Source of the DNA: Deltaproteobacteria bacterium | Lineage (GTDB): Bacteria; Myxococcota; Polyangia; Haliangiales; Haliangiaceae | Direction of reading: 5' to 3' | Assembly (NCBI GenBank): GCA_018262455.1 | Contig: JAGSPR010000423.1 | Coordinates: forward strand, 1 to 5,598 | Length of the DNA stretch: 5,598 nt | Part shown: positions 1 to 5,433 of the stretch, one piece after another | Layout of the letters: every line of letters starts with the position of its first letter | Numbering within the stretch: the stretch's first letter is position 1 | Position numbers and translations under genes: made by a program | The notes under the pieces: model-generated | What the model saw: only the letters and a program-made list of their open reading frames with translations | What the model was told of the DNA's origin: nothing | Databases searched by the model: none

Positions 1-213
1 GCCGGCAAGGATGCGCGCGCGCGCGCCGACAACATCCTCAGGTCAGCCGGGGGGGCCTCGATCCATCGCCTGCGCGATGCCGACATGGGCATCATCAACA
101 TCAACCCCGCCAACTCCACCGAGACCTCGGAGGAGGGCAACAACGATACGTCCGCGTTCGAGAAGGACATCATCACGATCGTCCACGCCGAGTTCGAGCT
201 CGACGACGAGTGA
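1..213 (+). CDS. SIMPL domain (DUF541) protein, C-terminal part only
   Basis: The reading frame is open from the first base and ends at TGA 211-213, giving the last 70 residues of a protein whose start lies left of the window. The segment matches my knowledge of the C-terminal end of SIMPL/DUF541 proteins (the YggE and BP26 type): an ARARAD helix (residues 5-10) followed by SAGG (15-18), then NPANSTETS (35-43), GNNDTS (46-51) and EKDI (54-57), closing with a beta-strand-like ITIVHAEFEL. Family members are usually about 230-250 residues and exported to the periplasm or surface; their biochemical role is poorly defined, with links to stress tolerance and immunogenicity in some Gram-negatives. 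The signal peptide and most of the domain are outside the window. Its stop touches the stop of the converging oxidoreductase gene, so the two are not in one operon. The family call is by remembered motif similarity; alternative families seem unlikely. Confidence 0.82.
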   Translation, partial: AGKDARARADNILRSAGGASIHRLRDADMGIININPANSTETSEEGNNDTSAFEKDIITIVHAEFELDDE

Positions 214-1140
214 TCAAGGCACGACGGCCGTGCGGAGCGCCTCGCCGAGATCGCGGTGCTTCCACTGGAAGCCTAGCTCGACGAGGCGTTTCGGGACGAC
301 CCGCCGGCCTTCGAGCAGGTACTCGGCGAGCTCGCCCACCGCGGCCTTGACCGCGAAACCGGGCACCGGCAGCCAGCTCGGCCGATGGAGGGCCTTGCCG
401 AGCAGCGCCGAGAACTCGCGGTTACGAACCGAGTCGGTGACGAGGTTGATCGGACCGCGGTAACGATCGTCGTGCGCTGCGGCCACGTAGGCTGCCACCG
501 CGTCGTCGATGTGGATCCACGACACGAACTGCTTGCCGCTGCCGATCCTGCCGCCGACGAACAGCTTGAACGGGGTCCGCATCTTGCCGAGGGCTCCACC
601 CGGTCCAAGGACGATCCCGGTCCGCATGCAGGCGACGCGCACGCCGAGCGTGGTCGCCGCGGTGGCTTCGCGCTCCCAGTCACGACAGAGCCGACCGAGG
701 AAGGACTCGCTCGGAGCATCCTGTTCGGTGACCTCGTCGTCATCGAACTGCACATCGAGTGCGAACGGATAGTAGTCCGTGCCCGAGGCCGAGATCAGGG
801 CCCGCGGGCGCTCCGCCGCAGGCAGCGTCGCGATCGCCTCGACGAGGGTGCGGGTGACTTCGACGCGGCTGTCGCGCAGCACCTGCTTCTGGCGGGCGTC
901 CCACCGCTTGCCGGCGATCGACTCCCCGGCGAGGTGGAGGATCGCGCCGGCCCCCGCGAGCGCTGCGCCCCAGGAGCCTGGCTCCTCGAGGTTGGCCTGG
1001 ATCGCGGTCACCGCGCCGAGGCTGGCCTTCGCTCGATCGACGGCTCGCGTCAGCACGGTGACCTCGTCGCCTCGGGCGAGCAAGGCCGGCACCAGCGCGC
1101 TGCCGATGAATCCGGTCGCGCCGGTGACCACGATCTTCAT
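214..1140 (-). CDS. TIGR01777 family (YfcH-like) NAD(P)-binding oxidoreductase
   Basis: A 308-residue protein of the atypical/extended short-chain dehydrogenase superfamily, probably a cytosolic NAD(P)H-dependent reductase or epimerase-like enzyme; the substrate is unknown for the family. The N-terminal nucleotide-binding glycine motif TGATGFIG is at residues 6-13. The family signature HLAGESIAGKRW is at 69-80, RTGIVLG at 173-179, and FVSWIHIDDA at 205-214. A C-terminal DUF1731-like tail (about 251-300) contains LPVPGFAVK, EYLLEGRRVVPKRL and LGF. Length is normal for the family. The ATG at 1140 is chosen because the Rossmann motif begins four residues later and because it overlaps the thiD stop by one base (TGATG). 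The frame stays open further upstream to 1782, but that stretch lies out of frame over thiD and resembles nothing. The usual SAVGYYG motif appears as SASGTDYY (117-124) followed by an acidic stretch, a departure from consensus. Third gene of the minus-strand operon. Confidence 0.9.
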   Translation of the reverse strand: MKIVVTGATGFIGSALVPALLARGDEVTVLTRAVDRAKASLGAVTAIQANLEEPGSWGAALAGAGAILHLAGESIAGKRWDARQKQVLRDSRVEVTRTLVEAIATLPAAERPRALISASGTDYYPFALDVQFDDDEVTEQDAPSESFLGRLCRDWEREATAATTLGVRVACMRTGIVLGPGGALGKMRTPFKLFVGGRIGSGKQFVSWIHIDDAVAAYVAAAHDDRYRGPINLVTDSVRNREFSALLGKALHRPSWLPVPGFAVKAAVGELAEYLLEGRRVVPKRLVELGFQWKHRDLGEALRTAVVP

Positions 1141-1925
1141 CAGACCACCGCTGCTACGCCGCGACCCGGCCGGATTGGCGCCTCGATCCGCTCCGCGACA
1201 AACTGCTTCGCCGCGCGGCATGCCTCGAGGAGTGGCAGGCCGAGGGCGAGGTGCGTCGCGATGGCCGACGACAGGGCGCACCCGGTCCCGTGCACCTCGT
1301 GGCCCTCCGAGATCCTCGGGCACGCGAGGATCTCGACACCGCCAGGCTGGCAGAGCACGTCGCTGGCCTGCGCGCCGCCGAGGTGACCTCCCTTGACGAG
1401 CACCGAGACGCCGGTCCGGTCGACGAGCTGGCGCCCCGCCGCCGTGGCCTGCTCGAGGCTGGTGATCGGCGCCGCGAGCCCGAGCAGCGCCTGCAGCTCG
1501 GCGAGGTTGGGCGTGACAAGGGTCAGGTGGGGCGCGAGCTCGACGAGCGCCGCCTCGAACAGCGCACGATCGAACCCGATGCTGCCGCGCGACGGTGCCC
1601 CGACGGGATCCCAGACGACGGGCGCCGCCGTCAGCGCGAGGCAGCGGCCGAGCTCGCGCGCGACCTCGGGGGAGCCAAGGACACCGAGCTTGACGGCCCC
1701 GATCTCGATGTCGCTCAGCAGCGCCGTGAGCTGCGCTCCGATCACCTCGGCATCGACCGGATGACACGCGTGGACCGAGCACGTGTCCTGCACGGTCAAC
1801 GCCGTCACGATCCCGACCGGACGAGCGCCGAGCCTGGCGACCACGCGTGCATCGGCGAGGAACCCGGCGCCACCCGACGGATCGAGCCCCGAACCGATCA
1901 AGACGTTCGGCTGCGAGGGCCTCAC
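1140..1925 (-). CDS. thiD: Hydroxymethylpyrimidine/phosphomethylpyrimidine kinase ThiD
   Basis: A 261-residue ribokinase-fold kinase. ThiD enzymes phosphorylate 4-amino-5-hydroxymethyl-2-methylpyrimidine and then its monophosphate in the cytosol, supplying the pyrimidine half of thiamine. Visible family motifs are GLDPSGGAG (13-21), the TALTVQ strand (41-46), VKLGVL (78-83), LVTPNLAE (136-143), VKGGH (177-181) and the anion-hole/catalytic HGTGC (212-216, nucleophile-side Cys216). Length is that of stand-alone ThiD; there is no fused ThiE or TenA domain. The start is GTG at 1925, whose GTGA overlaps the stop of the upstream glutaryl-CoA dehydrogenase gene by four bases. No Shine-Dalgarno is seen there, so translation probably depends on coupling. 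The stop overlaps the next ATG by one base. No other thiamine genes are in view. Departures from typical ThiD: Val82 where KIGML has Met, and DPVGAPSRG (106-114) where DPVMVAKSG is common. A related pyridoxal-type kinase is possible but less likely. Confidence 0.88.
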   Translation of the reverse strand: MRPSQPNVLIGSGLDPSGGAGFLADARVVARLGARPVGIVTALTVQDTCSVHACHPVDAEVIGAQLTALLSDIEIGAVKLGVLGSPEVARELGRCLALTAAPVVWDPVGAPSRGSIGFDRALFEAALVELAPHLTLVTPNLAELQALLGLAAPITSLEQATAAGRQLVDRTGVSVLVKGGHLGGAQASDVLCQPGGVEILACPRISEGHEVHGTGCALSSAIATHLALGLPLLEACRAAKQFVAERIEAPIRPGRGVAAVV

Positions 1926-3088
1926 GAGTCGAACGCGGCCAGCCCGGTCACGTCCTGGCCGACGACGAGCGTGTGGATGTCATGCGTGCCCTCGTACGTG
2001 TAGACCGATTCGAGGTTCAGCATGTGGCGGCCGCACTGGTACTCGTCGGTGATGCCATTGGCGCCGAGAATGTCGCGGGCATCGCGCGCGATATCTCGGG
2101 CGGTCGAGACGTTGTTGCGCTTCGCGAGCGAGATCTGGCCCGCGGTGAGCCGATCGGCTTCCTTGAGCCGACCGAGCCGCAGACACAGGAGCTGCGCCTT
2201 CGTGATCTCGCTGACCATGTCGACGAGCTTGCGCTGGACGAGCTGATAGCCCGCGATCGGCCTGGAGAACTGCACGCGATCCTTCGCGTACGACAGCGCC
2301 TCGTCGTAGCAGGCCATCGCCGCGCCCACCGCGCCGTAGCAGATCCCGAACCTGGCCTGGGTCAGGCAGGACAGCGGGCCGCGCATGCCACTGACGCCCG
2401 GCAGCAGCGCGTCCTCGCCCACCTCGCAGTCCTCCATCACGAGCTCGCTGGTCACGCTCGCGCGCAGCGACCACTTGCCGTGGATGTCGCGCGCCGAGAA
2501 CCCCTTCGCCGTCGTCGGTACGAGAAACCCGCGCACGACGCCGTCGAGCTTGGCCCACACCAGCGCGACCTGCGCGGCCGAGCCGTTGGTGATCCAGCGC
2601 TTCGTCCCGGTGAGCACGAAGCCGCCGCGGACCCGGCTCGCCTTGGTGAGCATGCCGGACGGGTTCGAGCCGAAGTCAGGCTCGGTGAGCCCGAAGCAGC
2701 CAATCACGCGGCCGGCGGCCATCTCGGGCAGGTACTTCTGCTTCTGCTCCTCGGAGCCGTACGCCCAGATCGGGTACATCACCAGCGAGCTCTGGACCGA
2801 GACGAACGAACGGATTCCGGAGTCCCCTCGCTCGAGCTCCTGGCAGATCAGGCCGTACGCGGTGGGGCTGATCCCGGCGCAACCATAGCCGGTGAGCGAT
2901 GGCCCGAGTAGGCCGAGCTCGCCAAACACGCCCACCAGCTCGTGCGGGAAGGTCCCGGCGGACCAGTGCTTGCCGATCTGCGGCATCACCCGGGTCGAGA
3001 CGAGCTCGCGCACGGTGTCTCGCACCATCCGCTCCTCGTGCGTGAAGAGCTCGTCGATGCCGTAATAGTCGAGGGCTGCGTAGGCCAT
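1922..3088 (-). CDS. gcdH: Glutaryl-CoA dehydrogenase (acyl-CoA dehydrogenase family)
   Basis: A 388-residue FAD flavoprotein that oxidises glutaryl-CoA, normally with decarboxylation, to crotonyl-CoA in lysine, hydroxylysine, tryptophan and aromatic acid breakdown, passing electrons to electron-transfer flavoprotein. The sequence follows glutaryl-CoA dehydrogenases closely and not generic acyl-CoA dehydrogenases: DYYGIDELFT (7-16), LERGDSGIRSFVSVQSSLVM (85-104), FAD-side motifs FGLTEPDFGSNPSG (132-145) and WITNGS (165-170), IHGKWSLRASVTSELV (202-217), GPLSCLTQARFGI (237-249), RVQFSRPI (271-278), LAKRNNV (321-327), LGANGIT (341-347) and the catalytic loop TYEGTHDIHTL (364-374), with Glu366 as expected base. 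Glu86, Arg93 and Ser94 keep the pattern I associate with decarboxylating enzymes. The ATG at 3088 has GGAG seven bases upstream. First gene of a three-gene minus-strand operon; its TGA overlaps the thiD GTG. Confidence 0.95.
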   Translation of the reverse strand: MAYAALDYYGIDELFTHEERMVRDTVRELVSTRVMPQIGKHWSAGTFPHELVGVFGELGLLGPSLTGYGCAGISPTAYGLICQELERGDSGIRSFVSVQSSLVMYPIWAYGSEEQKQKYLPEMAAGRVIGCFGLTEPDFGSNPSGMLTKASRVRGGFVLTGTKRWITNGSAAQVALVWAKLDGVVRGFLVPTTAKGFSARDIHGKWSLRASVTSELVMEDCEVGEDALLPGVSGMRGPLSCLTQARFGICYGAVGAAMACYDEALSYAKDRVQFSRPIAGYQLVQRKLVDMVSEITKAQLLCLRLGRLKEADRLTAGQISLAKRNNVSTARDIARDARDILGANGITDEYQCGRHMLNLESVYTYEGTHDIHTLVVGQDVTGLAAFDS

Positions 3089-3095
3089 GGGGGGG

Positions 3096-3099
3096 CTCC
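3096..3099 (-). promoter_or_regulatory. Ribosome binding site of gcdH with a C7 spacer
   Basis: On the minus strand GGAG is followed by seven consecutive C residues and then the ATG at 3088. The 7-base distance is standard for a Shine-Dalgarno and supports this start. It is the only well-spaced ribosome binding site among the four starts I examined in which the start codon does not overlap an upstream gene, or in which one could be assessed. The spacer being a pure homopolymer is unusual. Confidence 0.7.
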
Positions 3100-3127
3100 G
3101 TCAAAACTGGGACGTCGGCTGCGGGGC

Positions 3128-3157
3128 GGTATACTGCGGTCGTGCCAGGGGCGGCAA
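3128..3157 (-). promoter_or_regulatory. Candidate promoter of the gcdH-thiD-oxidoreductase operon
   Basis: Reading the minus strand, TTGCCG (3157 to 3152) is a four-of-six match to the -35 consensus TTGACA, followed after 18 bases by TATACC (3133 to 3128), a good -10 match. Transcription would start near 3121, giving a leader of about 33 bases that includes the GGAG ribosome binding site. The -35 element would lie inside the first codons of the divergent transglycosylase gene. This is a consensus reading by eye; activator-dependent or alternative-sigma promoters cannot be excluded. Confidence 0.35.
3130..3135 (+). promoter_or_regulatory. Candidate -10 element of the lytic transglycosylase gene
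   Basis: TATACT is a five-of-six match to TATAAT and one of the very few AT-rich hexamers in this GC-rich intergenic region. It is followed by six bases and then the GTG at 3142, so a standard transcription start would fall on or next to the start codon. The best -35 at normal spacing, CTGGGA at 3107-3112, is weak (three of six). It overlaps the minus-strand -10 candidate. Confidence 0.4.
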
Positions 3158-5250
3158 CCCGCGTGATCCTCGTGTGCCTGGTGGGCGGGCTGTTCGGCCG
3201 CACCGCCGCGGCAGCTCCCGCGCCCCGCGAGCTCGGTCGTGCATTCGAGGCGTATCACCAGGGCGATCTCGCCACCGCACAGGCCAAGCTCGCCAAGCTC
3301 GACGACACCAAGATCGTCAATCGCGATTATCTGCTGTGGCTGCGCGGCATGGTCGCGCTGCGCACGGGAGATCCGGCGGCTGCGCGCACGGCCTTCGAGC
3401 GGCTCGGCAAGCTCACCGGCTCGCGGTTCGCGGGCGAGGTTCCGTGGCGACTCGCGGATTGCGCGTGGGATCACGGAGAGCGGGCCGCGGCAGCCAAGGC
3501 CTACGCGAAGCTGGTGACCGGCGGGCGGGCAGGCGAGCTCGGCGATGTCGGAACCGCGCTGTTCCGGATCGCCGAGGCCCGATCGGGGCAGGCCGCGACC
3601 ACGGCGTATCGCGCGTTCGTGCTCGCGAATCCGGGCCACCCGCTCGCACCGCGTGCCGAGCAAGAGCTCGCTCAGCGAGGCGCTCCACCGCTCACACCGG
3701 GCGAGCGCATCGAGCGCGCGAAGCGGCTGACCGAGGTCCACCTGTGGGACGAGGCCGTGGCCGAGCTGTCGCTGCTGGGCGAGCCGCTGCCCGCCGAGCT
3801 CGGGCGCCAGCGTGACTACTGGCTCGGCATCACGCTGTTCAAGATGCGGCGACGCTACGGCGATGCCGGCGCGCTCCTGCTGCGCGTGTACCCGAAGATG
3901 GGCGCCACGGCGGCCGAGGCGATGTTCCACGGTGCGCGTGCGCTGTCGCGTGCCGACCACGACGACGAGGCCATCTCCTGGTATCGCAAGGTCGTCGCCG
4001 CATACCCCAGGACGACGTGGGCCGCAGAGGCGCAGTTCCTCGCGGGCTGGCTCGAGTTCAACCGCGGCAAGTACCGCGAGGCGATCGCCCCGCTCGAGGA
4101 CTCGCTCGCGCGCTACCCACGGTCGAAGTGGGTCGACGACGCGCTGTGGTTCCTCGGGATGTCGCACTACTTCCTCGGCGAGTGGCCCAAGGCCCGCGCG
4201 CGACTCGACGCGCTCGCCCGCCGAGGAGGCTCGCTCGAGGGCGGCAAGGGCATGTACTGGTTGGCGCGGATCGACGAGAAGCTCGCGGCCAAGGACGCCT
4301 CGATCGCCGGCTACACGCAGACCGTCCGGCGCTATCCGTTCTCGTGGTACGCGCTGCTCTCGCGCGCGCGGCTCGCAGCCCTCGGAATCGCCATCGGCCC
4401 GTTCGGGATCGAGGACCCGCAACCGAGGGGCCCCAAGCTGGCGTCGACCGTCGATGAGACGCTCGCTCGCGACGAGCTGATCGCGAAGGTCGACGAGCTG
4501 ATCGAGGCAGGGCTTGTCACCGATGCTGGCGAAGAGCTCGCGCGCAATGAACGCGGCTTCCTGAAACGTCATGATCGTCCCGCCGCCCGATCTGCTGCAT
4601 TCGCGATCCTGCTCGATCGCTACCGCAAGGCCGGGAACTTCAATCGCCCATGGATGCTCTCGATCACGCACAGCGGGACCGCGCTCGACGGTGTCGCCGA
4701 CGCGGATGCTCGGCGGTGGTGGGAGAACGCCTATCCCCGCGCCTACCGCGCGCTGATCGAGCAGTACCAGAAGCTCGGCGACAACCCCGAGGGCTACCTG
4801 TTCTCGATCATGCGCAAGGAGAGCGGCTTCGATCCGCACGATCTGTCGTACGCCGATGCCCAGGGCTTGCTGCAGATGATCCCCGCGACGACGAAGCGCG
4901 TCGCGAAGGAGCTCAAGATCCCCTATGACCCCGGCCGGCTCTACGAGCCCGCCTACAACATCCAGACCGGCAGCTGGTACATCGGCCACCTGCTCCAGAA
5001 GTTCAAGGGGCAGATCCCGCTCGGTGCCGGATCGTTCAACAGCGGTCCGCGCCCGGTCATGAAGTGGATCGATCAGTACGGCGACCGCGAGATCGACGAG
5101 CTCGTCGAGCTCGTCCCGTTCACCCAGACCCGCGAGTACATGAAGAAGGTCACCGAGAACTACGCGCGCTACCGCTACCTCTATCAGAACGAGATCTACC
5201 AGCAGCCGCTCATCGTCCAGAAGTACGTCCAGGATCAGCTGACCTACTAG
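3142..5250 (+). CDS. Exported TPR-rich Slt70-like lytic transglycosylase
   Basis: A 702-residue periplasmic murein enzyme that would cleave the MurNAc-GlcNAc bond to leave 1,6-anhydro ends. A signal peptide is likely: Arg7, hydrophobic core VILVCLVGGLFG (8-19), then AAAAPA with cleavage near 25-28; Cys12 is not in a convincing lipobox. Residues about 30-420 form a helical repeat region with clear TPR-like units, for example 257-290, 294-327 and 331-364, and a YPFSWYALLSRARL segment (398-411) typical of Slt proteins just before the linker. The catalytic SLT domain spans about 535-685: MRKESGF (557-563, Glu560 as acid/base), AQGLLQMIP (573-581), GAGSFNSGP (628-636) and VELVPFTQTREY (655-666). 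Length resembles Slt70 (about 645). Start: GTG 3142 keeps Arg7 before the hydrophobic core; the in-frame GTG 3163 has AGGGG 11 bases upstream but would leave no basic n-region. The motif usually reading AYNAG has Phe632 instead of Tyr. Divergent from the gcdH operon. Confidence 0.92.
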   Translation: MPGAATRVILVCLVGGLFGRTAAAAPAPRELGRAFEAYHQGDLATAQAKLAKLDDTKIVNRDYLLWLRGMVALRTGDPAAARTAFERLGKLTGSRFAGEVPWRLADCAWDHGERAAAAKAYAKLVTGGRAGELGDVGTALFRIAEARSGQAATTAYRAFVLANPGHPLAPRAEQELAQRGAPPLTPGERIERAKRLTEVHLWDEAVAELSLLGEPLPAELGRQRDYWLGITLFKMRRRYGDAGALLLRVYPKMGATAAEAMFHGARALSRADHDDEAISWYRKVVAAYPRTTWAAEAQFLAGWLEFNRGKYREAIAPLEDSLARYPRSKWVDDALWFLGMSHYFLGEWPKARARLDALARRGGSLEGGKGMYWLARIDEKLAAKDASIAGYTQTVRRYPFSWYALLSRARLAALGIAIGPFGIEDPQPRGPKLASTVDETLARDELIAKVDELIEAGLVTDAGEELARNERGFLKRHDRPAARSAAFAILLDRYRKAGNFNRPWMLSITHSGTALDGVADADARRWWENAYPRAYRALIEQYQKLGDNPEGYLFSIMRKESGFDPHDLSYADAQGLLQMIPATTKRVAKELKIPYDPGRLYEPAYNIQTGSWYIGHLLQKFKGQIPLGAGSFNSGPRPVMKWIDQYGDREIDELVELVPFTQTREYMKKVTENYARYRYLYQNEIYQQPLIVQKYVQDQLTY

Positions 5251-5278
5251 CGGAACGGGGCGCTCGGACGATGCACCG

Positions 5279-5318
5279 GGCCTGGGCCTCGGCCGGGGTG
5301 CACCGGCTGTTCCAGGCC
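5279..5318 (+). terminator. Possible stem-loop terminator of the transglycosylase gene
   Basis: GGCCTGG (5279-5285) is complementary to CCAGGCC (5312-5318), and inside it GCCGG (5292-5296) pairs with CCGGC (5303-5307), giving a two-part hairpin beginning 28 bases after the stop codon. It lacks the U-run of a canonical intrinsic terminator, and such repeats arise often by chance in GC-rich DNA, so the role is only suggested by position. Confidence 0.22.
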
Positions 5319-5421
5319 GGGCAGCCACAACGCTGCGAAATCGTGTACTCCCGCCTCGCCGAGGCTCGTCGGGCAATCGTGGCGAGCGGCGAGTCGAATG
5401 GCCGACGTGTCGAGGAGAGGC

Positions 5422-5427
5422 TATCGT
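5422..5427 (+). promoter_or_regulatory. Candidate -10 element of the small right-edge gene
   Basis: TATCGT matches TATAAT at four of six positions, including the key first two and last bases (TAnnnT). Six bases separate it from the ATG at 5434, the same geometry as at the transglycosylase gene. No convincing -35 is seen at 16-18 bases upstream (TGGCCG is the best). Weak by itself; the repeated spacing is what makes it worth listing. Confidence 0.3.
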
Positions 5428-5433
5428 CAGAGG

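Larger units (their letters stand above)
5251..5433. other. Intergenic spacer with GC-rich inverted repeats, no gene seen
   Basis: No frame here looks coding. An open frame from ATG 5271 to 5507 has no recognisable motif and would overlap the next gene. The stretch holds a compound inverted repeat (5279-5318) and a second perfect 5-base stem GCAGC/GCTGC (5321-5325 with 5332-5336, loop CACAAC). Neither is followed by a T tract. A -10-like TATCGT lies at 5422-5427 just before the next gene. Confidence 0.6.

Noticed and set aside
219..233. Stem GCACG/CGTGC after the SIMPL stop as an intrinsic terminator
   Set aside because: Only five base pairs, no U-run on either strand, and it lies in the last codons of the oxidoreductase; chance is likely in GC-rich DNA.
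1141..1782. Upstream extension of the oxidoreductase frame to an ATG at 1782
   Set aside because: The extension overlaps thiD out of frame, is Arg/Ala/Pro-rich without motifs, and the true N-terminus is fixed by the TGATGFIG motif just after the ATG at 1140.
1847..2911. Plus-strand 354-codon open frame opposite gcdH
   Set aside because: Antisense to an unmistakable glutaryl-CoA dehydrogenase; its composition (Arg, Ala, His, Asp) is that expected of the complementary frame.
3102..3107. TTTTGACG on the minus strand resembling a -35 box
   Set aside because: It lies so close to the gcdH ATG that the matching -10 and start would fall inside the coding sequence; the GGAG right after it is better read as the ribosome binding site.
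3111..3116. GACGTC palindrome in the divergent region as an operator
   Set aside because: The symmetry does not extend beyond six bases and a hexamer palindrome is expected by chance.
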